Positions 19,646 to 28,011 are shown, counted from the stretch's first letter. The stretch: DNA of 64,000 nt from Stenotrophomonas hibiscicola ATCC 19867 (GCF_000382065.1 NZ_KB907500.1:248001-312000); one strand, 5' to 3'. Notes: a model not told the origin generated them from the sequence alone. A program made the numbers and translations.

Positions 19646-20488
19646 TTACTGGCGCGTGGCCGCAGTGGCGCCGGCAGCAGCGGTCTGCGTGACCAGCTGG
19701 CCATCGACCACCGGCAGGCGATCGCTGGCCGGCTTGTTGTCCATGCGCACGGTCTTCTCGGCGCCGTCGTAGCGGTAGGTCACGTTGTAGCCCTTCACCA
19801 CGTCATTGGTGCCCATGGCGATGCGGTTGCCCGGCTTGCTGGCCATGCGCATGGTACCGGTGGTGCCGTCTTCGTTGCGGTAGGTCACGTTGTAGCCGGT
19901 AACACGGCTCGACTCGGAGGTGGCGGTCTCGGTGTGGCACTGGCGCTCGGTGCGGTTGACCACGCGGCCACCCACGTGGCGCTTGTCGATCTGGTTGCCG
20001 ATGAAGCCACCGGCCACCGCGCCTGCGGCGGTCGCGGCCTTCTTGCCGTTGCCGCCGCCAACCTGGTTGCCGAGCAGGCCGCCGACCACGGCGCCGACCA
20101 CGGTGCCACCGACGTTGCCATCACGCTCCGGCAGGCGTTCCTGCACGGTCACGTCCTGGCACACCTCGTGCGGGGTCTGGGTGGTGGAAGTCTCGCGCAC
20201 CGGATCGGTGCCGATCACAGTGGCGTAGGCCTTCTGCTTCTCGGTGATCGGGTCGACCTTCAGCACGTCGGCGTATTCCAGCCCACGCGGCGCAGACGGG
20301 TCGAGCCTGTCACCACGTGCGCCATCGTCGGTGGCACTGCCGTCGACCAGGCGCGACTCGCCATTGGGGGTGGTGGCGCTGATGGAATCGGGCGATTTGT
20401 CGCCACTCTTCATGAAGGCGGCGGTGGCGATGCCACCGACCAGCAGCGCGCCCGCTGCGACCAGGACAGTTGTAGTTGTGCTTTTCAT
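19646..20488 (-). CDS. Glycine-zipper 2TM-domain envelope protein
   Basis: Envelope protein of 280 aa, function unknown. An N-terminal membrane/signal segment (TVLVAAGALLVGGIATAAF) is followed by a linker. A central glycine-zipper hairpin, GTVVGAVVGGLLGNQ then GAVAGGFIGNQ (about residues 129-167), is of the SlyB/Rick-17kDa type. Two related C-terminal repeats contain GYNVTYR (about residues 196 and 238). AAGGAG precedes the ATG at 20488. A second glycine-zipper protein lies at 23229-23723 but is otherwise different. Confidence 0.8.
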   Translation of the reverse strand: MKSTTTTVLVAAGALLVGGIATAAFMKSGDKSPDSISATTPNGESRLVDGSATDDGARGDRLDPSAPRGLEYADVLKVDPITEKQKAYATVIGTDPVRETSTTQTPHEVCQDVTVQERLPERDGNVGGTVVGAVVGGLLGNQVGGGNGKKAATAAGAVAGGFIGNQIDKRHVGGRVVNRTERQCHTETATSESSRVTGYNVTYRNEDGTTGTMRMASKPGNRIAMGTNDVVKGYNVTYRYDGAEKTVRMDNKPASDRLPVVDGQLVTQTAAAGATAATRQ

Positions 20489-20651
20489 GACCTGCTCCTT
20501 GCGGACCATCCGCAACGTTCTCGAACCAGATTGCAGCATGCGCTGCCTGAACGGAATCTCCACATTTCCTGCTCATTCCTGTAACCCATTCAGCATCGGG
20601 AAATGCTGGGCCCGTGGTAGCGTTTGCATATTCCCCACGAGGATTTCCGCC

Positions 20652-20870
20652 ATGGCCAACCCGATGCTGCTGCCGGTACTGCAATGGGCCCGCCGGCTGC
20701 GCTACCCCACCCTGTTCAAGCTTACAGCGGGCCTGTTCGTGCTGACGCTGTTCATCCCGGACCCGATCCCGTTCGTCGATGAGCTGGTGCTCGGCTTCGG
20801 CACCCTGCTGCTGGCCAACTGGAAAAGCCGCCACGCTGCCACGGTTGCGCCGTCGCTGGAACAGCGTTGA
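20652..20870 (+). CDS. Small membrane protein, DUF6116-like (72 aa)
   Basis: Short protein with one or two membrane helices; the segment FKLTAGLFVLTLFIPDPIPFVDELVLGFGTLLLANWK is the recognisable core, which I associate with the Xanthomonadaceae family DUF6116. Its function is unknown. GAGGA lies upstream of the ATG at 20652. The stop TGA overlaps the TTG start of the TatD gene, so the two are coupled. Confidence 0.7.
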   Translation: MANPMLLPVLQWARRLRYPTLFKLTAGLFVLTLFIPDPIPFVDELVLGFGTLLLANWKSRHAATVAPSLEQR

Positions 20871-21640
20871 GCCCGCTGGTCGACAGCCACTGCCACCTCG
20901 ATGCCGGCGAGTTCGACAGTGACCGCAGCGCCGTGATCGCGCGCGCGCAGGCCGCTGGCGTGCGCCTGCAGGTGGTGCCGGCGGTGACCGCGGCCAGCTG
21001 GCCGAAGCTGCGCGTGGTCTGCCAGCAGGCGCCGGGGCTGCATCCGGCCTACGGGCTGCACCCGATGTTCCTGGCCGAGCACCGGCCCGACCATCTGCCG
21101 CTGCTGCGCGAATGGATCGAGCGCGAACGCCCGTGTGCGATCGGCGAATGCGGGCTGGATTTCTTCGTCGAGGGGCTGGATGAGGAGGCGCAACAGGCGT
21201 ATTTCATCGGTCAGCTGCAACTGGCCCGCGAGTTCGAGCTGCCGGTAATCGTGCACGCGCGACGCGCGGTGGACGCGGTGATCGCCGCGATCCGCCGTAT
21301 CGGCGGCCTGCGCGGCGTGGTGCACAGCTTTTCCGGCAGCCCCGAACAGGCTGCGCAGCTCCACCGGCAGGGCTTCCTGCTCGGTCTCGGTGGTCCGCTG
21401 ACCTACGAACGCGCGCAACGGCTGCAGCGCCTGGTGCGCGGGATGCCGCTGGAACAGCTGCTGCTGGAGACCGACGCGCCCGACCAGCCTGACGCCGGCA
21501 TCCGCGGCCAGCGCAACGAACCGGCACGGCTGGCGGTCATCGCCCGCCATGTCGCGGCACTGCGCGGAATGGACGTTGAAGCCGTTGCACATGCCACGAC
21601 GGAGAACGCGCGACGGCTGTTTGCTCTGCCAGCGTTGTAA
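20867..21640 (+). CDS. TatD-family metal-dependent nuclease
   Basis: TIM-barrel metallohydrolase of the TatD/YcfH/YjjV group, associated with 3'-5' DNA/RNA exonuclease activity. Metal-binding residues are visible in VDSHCHLD at the start, IGECGLD in the middle, VIVHARRA, VVHSFSG, and LLETDAPDQ near the end. The 257 aa length is usual. The start is a TTG that overlaps the preceding stop (TTGA, 20867-20870), implying translation re-initiation. It is most like the YjjV branch. Confidence 0.88.
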   Translation: MSPLVDSHCHLDAGEFDSDRSAVIARAQAAGVRLQVVPAVTAASWPKLRVVCQQAPGLHPAYGLHPMFLAEHRPDHLPLLREWIERERPCAIGECGLDFFVEGLDEEAQQAYFIGQLQLAREFELPVIVHARRAVDAVIAAIRRIGGLRGVVHSFSGSPEQAAQLHRQGFLLGLGGPLTYERAQRLQRLVRGMPLEQLLLETDAPDQPDAGIRGQRNEPARLAVIARHVAALRGMDVEAVAHATTENARRLFALPAL

Positions 21641-21657
21641 CGGGCGGCGGACCCGCC

Positions 21658-21748
21658 ACCGGGCAGGGCCCGGCGCTACCGGCTGCACTTACGTGTTGAT
21701 CGAATCGGCGACGATCAACGGCAATGCCGGCCAGCGGCCGGCGTCTAC
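21658..21748. repeat. Two SMAG-type palindromes (monomers)
   Basis: Units CCGGGCAGGGCCCGG with GCTAC at 21658-21679 and GCCGGCCAGCGGCCGGC with CTAC at 21726-21748. They fill the gap between the convergent TatD and tcdA genes and may act as transcription end signals. Confidence 0.7.
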
Positions 21749-21750
21749 CG

Positions 21751-22578
21751 TCATGCGTCGGCGTGGGCTTCAGCCACGTCGGCCTTCACCTTCTTCGGCT
21801 CCAGCAGCATTTCCAGCGCCTTGCCCACTGCGGCGAAGGCGAACGCACCGGTGATGTGGGTCGCTGCCCCCAGGCCTGCACCACAATCGAGCTTCAATGC
21901 CGCATCGGCGCCCAGGTTCGGCCGGATGCCGCAGACACTGCCATCGGCCTGCGGGTACTTCACGTTCTCCAGCGAATACACCGCCGGCACGCCAAAGTAG
22001 CGCTTGGCATTCCTAGGGAAGTTGAACTCGCTGCGCAGCTTCTTGCGGATCAGTGCCAGCATGGCATCGTGCTCGGTGCGCGAGACATCGCGGATGCGCA
22101 CCAGGGTCGGATCGGTGCGACCACCGGCAGCCCCCACGGTCAGCAGCGGCAGCTTGCGGCGACGGCACCAGGCGATCGTCTCGACCTTGACCCGGAAGCT
22201 GTCGCAGGCATCGATCACCAAGTCGAAGCCACGGTCCAGCAACTCGGCCATGTTCGACACGGTCAGGAATGCCTGCACGGCATCGACCTCGATGTCCGGG
22301 TTGATCGCGCGGCAACGCTCGGCCATCGCCTCGGCCTTGTTACGGCCGTAGTTGCCTTCCATCGCCGGCAGCTGCCGGTTGGTGTTGGACACGCAGATGT
22401 CATCGGCATCGATCAGGGTCAGGTGGCCGACCGCAGAGCGGGCCAATGCCTCCACCACCCACGAGCCGACGCCGCCCATGCCCACCACCGCCACGCGGCT
22501 GCCCTGCAGGCGCTCGAGTGCGCCCACGCCATACAGCCGTTCGATGCCGGCGAAGCGTTGTTTGACCAGTTCGTTCAT
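21751..22578 (-). CDS. tcdA: tRNA threonylcarbamoyladenosine dehydratase
   Basis: E1-like ATP-dependent enzyme (also called CsdL) that cyclises t6A to ct6A at position 37 of ANN-decoding tRNAs. The adenylate-binding glycine loop VVGMGGVGSWVVEALARSAVG is followed by LIDADDICVSNTNRQ, as in ThiF/MoeB relatives. LVIDACDSFRVK and the TcdA-specific end region (RSEFNFPRNAKRYFGVPAVYS) follow. Length is 275 aa. It stands alone. Confidence 0.92.
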   Translation of the reverse strand: MNELVKQRFAGIERLYGVGALERLQGSRVAVVGMGGVGSWVVEALARSAVGHLTLIDADDICVSNTNRQLPAMEGNYGRNKAEAMAERCRAINPDIEVDAVQAFLTVSNMAELLDRGFDLVIDACDSFRVKVETIAWCRRRKLPLLTVGAAGGRTDPTLVRIRDVSRTEHDAMLALIRKKLRSEFNFPRNAKRYFGVPAVYSLENVKYPQADGSVCGIRPNLGADAALKLDCGAGLGAATHITGAFAFAAVGKALEMLLEPKKVKADVAEAHADA

Positions 22579-22657
22579 GCCGCTATTTTAACGTGCACCT
22601 GCCGGCACCTGCTGCGCGCCGGCATCGAACCCACCGTTGCACGCCGGAGAGCCTGCC

Positions 22658-23092
22658 ATGAACGCCAGCCCGCCCCGCCGCCCGTCCCCTGCCTACCGTT
22701 ACCTGTTCGTGCTCGGCCTGGGCCTGCTGATCGGGCTGGTCGCCACGGTGATGGTCGGCCGTGCCCTGCAGTCCCGCCGCGACCCGTTCCCCGACAGCCT
22801 GATGCAGGTGATGCAACGGCAGTCGCAGCTGCTGCTGCAGGCCCAGCAGCAGAACCGCTGCAGCCTGGCCGACAGCGTGCCGCGGTTGCAGGCAATGCGC
22901 TTGCTGTCCAACGACCTGGATCTTGCCTTCCCCGGGCTGAAGGACAGCGCGCAGTTCCAGCAGCATGCCAGCCAGCTGCGCGGCAGCCTCAATGCCGCCT
23001 TGGCCGCGCCGCCCAGCGACTGCACGGCCCTGGCGCAGGTGGTGGAAACGGTGCAGGCCGATTGCCGCGCCTGCCACCAGGACTTCCGCTGA
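22658..23092 (+). CDS. Membrane-anchored c-type cytochrome with C-terminal haem motif
   Basis: Product of 144 aa with an N-terminal membrane anchor (YLFVLGLGLLIGLVATVMVG) and a helical periplasmic domain. It ends in a single haem-attachment motif, CRACH, followed by QDFR, a layout typical of the cytochrome c'/c556 (class II) family. One further cysteine pair (NRCSL, SDCTAL) might form a disulfide. The role (electron carrier or NO/O2 ligand binding) is not deducible. Start 22658 has CGGAGA upstream; the longer frame from 22637 is less likely. Confidence 0.7.
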   Translation: MNASPPRRPSPAYRYLFVLGLGLLIGLVATVMVGRALQSRRDPFPDSLMQVMQRQSQLLLQAQQQNRCSLADSVPRLQAMRLLSNDLDLAFPGLKDSAQFQQHASQLRGSLNAALAAPPSDCTALAQVVETVQADCRACHQDFR

Positions 23093-23228
23093 GCCGCATT
23101 CATCCTGCAGCCGGGCAAGGGCTGCGCGGTTGGCGCCTTGTTCACGTTCAAAAGGGGACGATTCGTCCACCCTGCTGCACGACGCAGTACCACCCAACGC
23201 ACCCGCCTTCACGGCCAGGAGACGCCCC

Positions 23229-23723
23229 ATGAAGATCCAGCTCATCGCCGCCAGCGCCATCGCTACCCTCGCCCTGGCTGGCTGTGCCACCTCCCCCGGC
23301 TATGGCGGTGGCGGCTACAACAACGGCTACAACAACGGCGGCTACGGCAACAACGGCGGCTACAACCAGGGCCGTTGTGCCGACTGCGGCATCGTCACCC
23401 GCATCAACACCGTGCCCTCGGGCCGCACTGCGCCCAGCGCGACCGGCGCGATCCTCGGCGGCATCGTCGGCGCGGTGGCTGGCCACGAGATCTCCGACCA
23501 CACCGGCGGCAGCCGTGGCAACAAGAACATCGCCGCCGCTGCGGGCGCGGTCGGCGGCGCGCTGGCGGGCAACCAGATCCAGAAGAACGTCACCAGCGAT
23601 ACCTACGACATCAGCGTGCGCATGGACGATGGCCGCACCATCGTGGTCAACCAGCGCGACCTCGGCGGCATCCGCGAAAACACCTACGTGCGCGTAGTCA
23701 ACGGCAAGGTCATCCTGCGCTGA
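23229..23723 (+). CDS. Glycine-zipper outer-membrane lipoprotein (SlyB-like)
   Basis: Lipoprotein of 164 aa. The signal peptide ends in lipobox LAGC with C19. A Gly/Tyr/Asn-rich repeat stretch (about residues 24-47) carries NNGGY-type units. GRCADCGIV then precedes a glycine-zipper hairpin (GAILGGIVGAVAGHE, AGAVGGALAGNQ), and a C-terminal beta region (YDISVRMDDGRTIVV) resembles SlyB/PcP. It probably lies in the outer membrane and affects envelope integrity. AGGAG precedes the ATG. Confidence 0.85.
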   Translation: MKIQLIAASAIATLALAGCATSPGYGGGGYNNGYNNGGYGNNGGYNQGRCADCGIVTRINTVPSGRTAPSATGAILGGIVGAVAGHEISDHTGGSRGNKNIAAAAGAVGGALAGNQIQKNVTSDTYDISVRMDDGRTIVVNQRDLGGIRENTYVRVVNGKVILR

Positions 23724-23750
23724 TCTGCACCGGGCCGATCGCAAAGAAAA

Positions 23751-23775
23751 AGGCCCGCTTGCGCGGGCCTTTTTC
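23751..23775. terminator. Bidirectional terminator between lipoprotein and csp genes
   Basis: Stem AGGCCCGC / GCGGGCCT with a TTGC loop and TTTTTC downstream on the plus strand, and an A-rich run (AAAGAAAA) on the left that gives T's on the minus strand. It serves both convergent genes. Confidence 0.88.
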
Positions 23776-23796
23776 ATGCGACGGCTTGCAGCGCGA

Positions 23797-24006
23797 TCAG
23801 GTCGGCTGCACGGCGTCGGCCTGCAGGCCTTTCTGGCCCTGCACGACGGTGAAGGTGACCTTCTGGCCTTCCTTCAGGCTCTTGAAGCCCTGGGTCTGGA
23901 TGGCGCGGAAGTGCACGAACACGTCTTCGCCGTTTTCACGGCTGATGAAGCCGAAGCCCTTCGCATCGTTGAACCACTTGACGGTACCGGTCTCGCGATC
24001 AGACAT
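23797..24006 (-). CDS. Cold-shock domain protein (CspA family)
   Basis: OB-fold RNA chaperone of 69 aa. Both RNA-binding motifs are intact: RNP1 KGFGFI and RNP2 DVFVHF. The opening [16 protein letters not shown] is canonical. A GGAG lies about 9 nt before the ATG at 24006. The 236-nt divergent spacer upstream, AT-richer than its surroundings, leaves room for the long structured leader usual in csp mRNAs. It may be cold-inducible or constitutive. Confidence 0.94.
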   Translation of the reverse strand: MSDRETGTVKWFNDAKGFGFISRENGEDVFVHFRAIQTQGFKSLKEGQKVTFTVVQGQKGLQADAVQPT

Positions 24007-24208
24007 CTCACTAACTCCCTGGTGACTCTCTCTTGTTGTTGGAAACGCCTGGTGGGCGGCTGACAAGCAAGGGGGAAGCGAGGTGCATCGATGCAGCGGA
24101 TCGGGAAGATCTTGCTTCATCAGGCCACGATCCACGGTGACCTTGCCAAGCTCAGCGACTGCGACTTAACCCGCCCAAAACGAAAAAGCAACTGGCAAAA
24201 TCTTTCAC

Positions 24209-24214
24209 TGTCAA
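24209..24214 (-). promoter_or_regulatory. Possible -35 box (TTGACA) upstream of csp
   Basis: A perfect TTGACA on the minus strand in the csp/DUF456 spacer. The -10 position (16-18 nt on) is poor, so the assignment is tentative. If correct, the csp leader would be about 175 nt. Confidence 0.3.
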
Positions 24215-24242
24215 CCCCAAAACGGCCACCATACGGGACAGC

Positions 24243-24728
24243 ATGGGACTCTCATTCATCTTGTATCTGCTAGCGGTCATTTTTGTCCTCGCCGGCATCG
24301 CGGGCATCATCCTCCCGGCCCTGCCCGGCATCCCGCTGGTGTTCATCGGACTGCTGCTGGCGGCCTGGGCGGACGGCTTCGTCCACGTCGGCTGGCCGAC
24401 CCTGGTTGCGCTGGGCGTACTGACCGTGCTCTCGCTGCTGGCGGACGTGCTGGCCACCGTAGTGGGTGCACAGCGGGTGGGTGCCAGCCGCAAGGCGCTG
24501 TGGGGCACCTTCGCCGGCAGCATCGTGGGGCTGTTCTTCATGCCCATCGGCCTGTTTGCGGGCCCACTGCTCGGCGCCCTGCTCGGCGAGTACTGGCACA
24601 CCCGCGAGCTGGGCCGCTCGACCAGGGTGGGACTGGCCACCTGGCTCGGCATCCTGCTCGGCCTGGCGCTGAAACTGGCCGTAGTGATCGCGATGCTTGG
24701 CCTGTTCGCCTTCGCGTGGTTCCTGTAA
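24243..24728 (+). CDS. DUF456 inner-membrane protein
   Basis: 161-aa integral membrane protein with about four to five helices. Hallmarks of DUF456 are LAGIAGIILPALPGIPLVFIG near the N-terminus and a glycine-rich GTFAGSIVGLFFMPIG with LGALLGEY in the centre (glycine-zipper-like hairpin). No biochemical function is known for the family. Divergent from csp. Confidence 0.85.
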   Translation: MGLSFILYLLAVIFVLAGIAGIILPALPGIPLVFIGLLLAAWADGFVHVGWPTLVALGVLTVLSLLADVLATVVGAQRVGASRKALWGTFAGSIVGLFFMPIGLFAGPLLGALLGEYWHTRELGRSTRVGLATWLGILLGLALKLAVVIAMLGLFAFAWFL

Positions 24729-24847
24729 TCGGCACCGCCTTCACGCCGCACGCACGCGGTGGGCGTGCATAAACCGTGGGGGCTGGCCGCGACCCGGTAC
24801 AGCCGCCACACTGTGCGACTCCCGTATTCACCGAAGGGCCTGCTGGA

Positions 24848-26002
24848 ATGACCCTCCCCCCGCTGCTTCCCCGCCTCGCACCGCTGGCGCTGGCCTTGGC
24901 CAGTGCTCCGCTCGCTGCGCAGGAGTTCGCGCCCAGCGCCGAAGCCTCGCCGGCCGCATGTGCGGCGATTACCACAGACGCTGCCCGCCTGGCCTGTTAT
25001 GACCGGCAGTTCGGGCGCTCCGCGCAGTCCACCGCCGAGGCCGACGCTGCCGCCGAGGCAGCAGCACAGGCCCGTCGCGAAGAACGACAGACTGCACGCG
25101 TAAGCCAGGGCGAAGAGAAACTGCGCGAGCGGGTCAGTGATCTGCTCCGCCCAGCAGAGCCCGACAGCGCGCTGGCAAACGCTGGCCGGGGCTCACTGCT
25201 GGACAGCCGCTGGGAACTGGCCGAGGACTCCAAGCTCGGCCCGTTCCAGCTGCGCGCCTACAAGCCGGTGTACCTGCTGCCTGCGTTCTGGACCAGCGAC
25301 CGCAACACCACACCGCATTCGCCGAATCCGGCCAACACGGTCACCACGCCGCAGGTGCTGGACAGTGCCGAGCTGAAGTTCCAGATCAGTTTCAAGACCA
25401 AGATCGCCGAGAACCTGTTCGGCGACAACGGCGACATCTGGGCCGGCTACACCCAGAGCTCGCGCTGGCAGGCCTACAACAGCGAGGATTCGCGCCCCTT
25501 CCGCGAAACCAATTACGAACCGGAAGTGATGATGGTCTTCCGCAACGGCTACTCGATCGGTGGCTGGCGCGGGCGGATGACCGGCATCGCGCTGAACCAC
25601 CAGTCCAATGGCCGGGCCGACCCACTGTCGCGCAGCTGGAACCGGGTCATGCTCAACATCGGCCTGGACCGCGAGAACTGGGCGCTGGTGCTGCGCCCCT
25701 GGTACCGCATCCCGGAAACCCGCAGCGATGACAACAACCCGGACATCGAGGATTACATGGGCCGCGGTGACGCGACCCTGACCTGGAACCGCAACGGCCA
25801 CGAAGTCTCGTTGATGGCACGCCATTCGCTGCGCACCGGCAGCCGCTCGCACGGCGCCCTGCAGCTGGATTACGGCTTCCCGATCAGCAACCTGCTGCGC
25901 GGCCATGTGCAGGTCTTCGACGGCTACGGCGAAAGCCTGATCGATTACAACCACAAGGCCACCTACGTGGGCGTGGGTGTGTCCCTGCTGGAGTGGTTCT
26001 GA
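24848..26002 (+). CDS. pldA: Outer-membrane phospholipase A (OMPLA)
   Basis: Beta-barrel outer-membrane enzyme that hydrolyses mislocalised phospholipids. A signal peptide precedes QEF near residue 20. The catalytic core matches E. coli PldA closely: HQSNGRADPLSRSWNRV contains the His and Ser of the His-Ser-Asn triad. DDNNPDIEDYMGRGD and the end GYGESLIDYNHKATYVGVGV follow. At 384 aa it is some 95 residues longer than the E. coli protein, owing to an extra N-terminal region (about 30-115) with an ACAAITTDAARLACYD motif and a charged helical linker. It overlaps the ArsC-like gene by 1 nt. Confidence 0.92.
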   Translation: MTLPPLLPRLAPLALALASAPLAAQEFAPSAEASPAACAAITTDAARLACYDRQFGRSAQSTAEADAAAEAAAQARREERQTARVSQGEEKLRERVSDLLRPAEPDSALANAGRGSLLDSRWELAEDSKLGPFQLRAYKPVYLLPAFWTSDRNTTPHSPNPANTVTTPQVLDSAELKFQISFKTKIAENLFGDNGDIWAGYTQSSRWQAYNSEDSRPFRETNYEPEVMMVFRNGYSIGGWRGRMTGIALNHQSNGRADPLSRSWNRVMLNIGLDRENWALVLRPWYRIPETRSDDNNPDIEDYMGRGDATLTWNRNGHEVSLMARHSLRTGSRSHGALQLDYGFPISNLLRGHVQVFDGYGESLIDYNHKATYVGVGVSLLEWF

Positions 26003-26343
26003 TGGACGTGACGATCTGGCACAACCCGGCCTGCAGCAACTCGCGCGGCGCACTGAAGCTGATCCGCGATGCAGGCTTCGATCCGGAGGTGATCGAATAC
26101 CTGGGCAACCCACCCGATGCGGCCACGCTGCGCCAGGTGCTGGCCGAATCCGGACTGGACGCGCGGGCGCTGGTGCGCAACAAGGAGGCGCAGTTCACCG
26201 AACTTGGCCTGGAGGATGCGGACGAGGCCACGCTGCTGGCCGCGATGGCCGAACACCCGCGGCTGATCAACCGCCCCGTGGTGCGCACGCCCAAGGGCAC
26301 ACGGCTGTGCCGGCCGCCGGAAACGGTGCTGGAGATCCTGTAA
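26002..26343 (+). CDS. arsC: ArsC/Spx-family thioredoxin-fold protein
   Basis: Small (113 aa) glutaredoxin-coupled arsenate-reductase-type protein. The catalytic cysteine is C11 in HNPACSNSRGAL, and the arginines in RPVVRTPKGTRLCRP occupy the usual anion-binding place. The ATG overlaps the pldA stop (TGATG), so translation is coupled to an outer-membrane phospholipase, an unusual partner. No arsR or arsB lies nearby, so a general thiol or stress role (YffB/ArsC-like) is at least as likely as arsenate resistance. Confidence 0.8.
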   Translation: MDVTIWHNPACSNSRGALKLIRDAGFDPEVIEYLGNPPDAATLRQVLAESGLDARALVRNKEAQFTELGLEDADEATLLAAMAEHPRLINRPVVRTPKGTRLCRPPETVLEIL

Positions 26344-26353
26344 CCCGCACTGC

Positions 26354-26436
26354 CAGAGCCGAGCCCTGCCCGGCTGCTGCCCGGCTGCTGCTCGCGTGCC
26401 ACCCGTGAATGCAGCCGAGCGTGGCTCGGCGCTGCA
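26354..26436. repeat. Degenerate SMAG dimer
   Basis: Left unit AGAGCCGAGCCCTGCCCGGC, then a duplicated CCGGCTGCTG, then right unit GCAGCCGAGCGTGGCTCGGC with a GCTGC instead of CTAC end. It lies between the convergent arsC-like and GST genes. Confidence 0.65.
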
Positions 26437-26443
26437 GAACGGG

Positions 26444-27079
26444 CTACTGCCAGTCGGTGATGCCCTCGCGGCGATACACCTCGGCGAACGCCGGGCGCGC
26501 CTTCATCGACGTGGCATGCGCCTTCAGCGCCGGCCAGGTGTCGCTGGGCCTCGGCATGTTGCGCGACCAGCGCATCAGCATCACCAGCATGTAGTCGGCC
26601 ACGCAGGGCGTGGCGCCCAGCAGGTAGGGGCCATGTGCATGCAGGTGCGCGGCCACATGCTGCCAGGCCGCTTCCAGGCGCTGCCGTGCCATCCCGCGGC
26701 TGGCCTCGATATTCGCCTCGCCCGCCATTTCGTGTGGATAGAACCAGGCTCGATAGGCCGGCTGCAGCGTATTGGCACACCAGAACATCCAACGGTAGGC
26801 ATCGGCGCGCTGCGGTGTGCCCAGCGCGGGCAGCAGGTTGGCGTCCGGATGGCGATCAGCCAGGTACAGTGCAATGGCCGCCGCTTCGGTCAGTACCAGG
26901 CCATCGATCAGCAGCGTCGGCACCACGCCAGCAGGGTTCAGTGCCAGGTACTCGGCCGACTTGTGCTCGCGTGCGTCGAAATCCAGCAGCACCAGTTCGT
27001 GCTCGATGCCGAGTTCGATCAGCAGCCAGTGCACCACCAGGGCTGCGGTGCTGGTCGAACCATACAGCGTGGTGCTCAT
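26444..27079 (-). CDS. Glutathione S-transferase family protein
   Basis: GST of 211 aa. N-terminal thioredoxin fold: TTLYGSTSTAALVVHWLLIELG (catalytic Ser region), PAGVVPTLLIDG (cis-Pro), LTEAAAIALYLADRHP. The C-terminal domain has YLLGATPCVADYMLVML, the usual N-cap motif. Start ATG 27079 was chosen; two codons upstream is a TTG that would extend it slightly. It is unlike the GST at 18147-18803 in detail, so not a recent duplicate. The substrate is unknown. Confidence 0.86.
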   Translation of the reverse strand: MSTTLYGSTSTAALVVHWLLIELGIEHELVLLDFDAREHKSAEYLALNPAGVVPTLLIDGLVLTEAAAIALYLADRHPDANLLPALGTPQRADAYRWMFWCANTLQPAYRAWFYPHEMAGEANIEASRGMARQRLEAAWQHVAAHLHAHGPYLLGATPCVADYMLVMLMRWSRNMPRPSDTWPALKAHATSMKARPAFAEVYRREGITDWQ

Positions 27080-27135
27080 GCGCAAGTCCCGGGTGGATGA
27101 ATCGGCCGATTATGCCCTGCACGGGCAATCGTTGC

Positions 27136-27471
27136 TCAGCCGCAGCGGCTCATGCAGGTATCGCGGCCTTCGCTACAGGACATGATCGGCGTGCGTATCG
27201 CGCAGTCGTGTGTCTTCAGTTCACAGGAACGGCGCAGTTCGGGATTGGCAACGTCCTTGCAGCGTTTGTCCGGCGCCGGCACCATCTGTTGTTCGCAGCT
27301 GAAGTCGTTGCTGCCGATACTCCCCCGCGCCATGCAGCTCCGATAATCGGCCTGGCATTGCACGCGGCACTGCGAGGAGGCGGAGAAATCCGCACCTTCA
27401 TAGGAGGACGTTGTGCTGCAGCCGGCCAGGACCAGCAGGAACACAGTCGCGACGGATCGATGCAGGCGCAT
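27136..27471 (-). CDS. Cysteine-rich lipoprotein A (111 aa), unknown function
   Basis: No family recognised. The signal peptide ends with lipobox VLAGC (lipidated Cys near residue 18), so the product is membrane-anchored in the envelope. The mature part has about ten further cysteines with spacings such as C-x3-C-x6-C (QCRVQCQADYRSC), a central RRSCELKTHDC and a final C-x5-C-x3-C (SCSEGRDTCMSRC), suggesting a disulfide-stabilised fold. The start may be GTG 27477 or ATG 27471; ATG is preferred. Compare the adjacent lipoprotein B. Confidence 0.68.
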   Translation of the reverse strand: MRLHRSVATVFLLVLAGCSTTSSYEGADFSASSQCRVQCQADYRSCMARGSIGSNDFSCEQQMVPAPDKRCKDVANPELRRSCELKTHDCAIRTPIMSCSEGRDTCMSRCG

Positions 27472-27545
27472 GGGCACATCCAGTGCAGGGATGTGCCGAC
27501 CCTAGCAGACTACGGTTACTCGTGCAGGCCCGACGCGCGCCACGA

Positions 27546-27941
27546 TCAGTACACGGGAACACCGGTGTCGGTGCGGCCATCATTCACGGTGCCGCCGCAG
27601 GAGAGCAGGCATTGGGCGTACGGAGCGCCGCATGAAGGAAGCACCGGGGGACCGCAGTAGTTGCCGGCACCGTTGCCCCCTTCGCAGTTGTGCCGCTGCT
27701 TGTCATCGGCGATATCACTGCAGCGGCTGATGACCCGGCTCTTCTCGCTTTCGCAGCTGCGCTGATCCGACTCGGCAAGGGCGCGGTTGTGGAAGTCGCA
27801 GGTTGCTTTCCGGTTCTCGCAGACCGACGCGCAGATCTTCCCCGCTTCGTGGGTGGGAGGCTCGACGAAGTAACGTGGCCCGCAGGCGCTGCACGTCAGC
27901 GCAGCGACCAGCAACACGAAAACACGCGGCCACTGCAGCAC
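27546..27941 (-). CDS. Cysteine-rich lipoprotein B (131 aa), unknown function
   Basis: No family recognised. It has a GTG start at 27941 with an excellent AAGGGAG upstream. The lipoprotein signal ends in TCSAC. Mature cysteines follow the same grammar as lipoprotein A: C-x3-C-x6-C (ICASVCENRKATC), a middle RSCESEKSRVISRCSDIADD stretch comparable to RCKDVANPELRRSC, and an end with QCLLSC. The two adjacent genes (74 nt apart) therefore look like diverged tandem duplicates. Probably periplasm-facing. Confidence 0.68.
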   Translation of the reverse strand: MLQWPRVFVLLVAALTCSACGPRYFVEPPTHEAGKICASVCENRKATCDFHNRALAESDQRSCESEKSRVISRCSDIADDKQRHNCEGGNGAGNYCGPPVLPSCGAPYAQCLLSCGGTVNDGRTDTGVPVY

Positions 27942-28011
27942 GATGGACTCCCTTCCAGAACGCCAGCCAGTACGTTAGCAGAGCAGGCCACGCGCAGGCA
28001 GGCTGCACACA

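Noticed and set aside
26002-26343. Arsenic-resistance operon
   Set aside because: Only an ArsC-like gene is present, coupled to pldA; arsR, arsB and arsH are absent.
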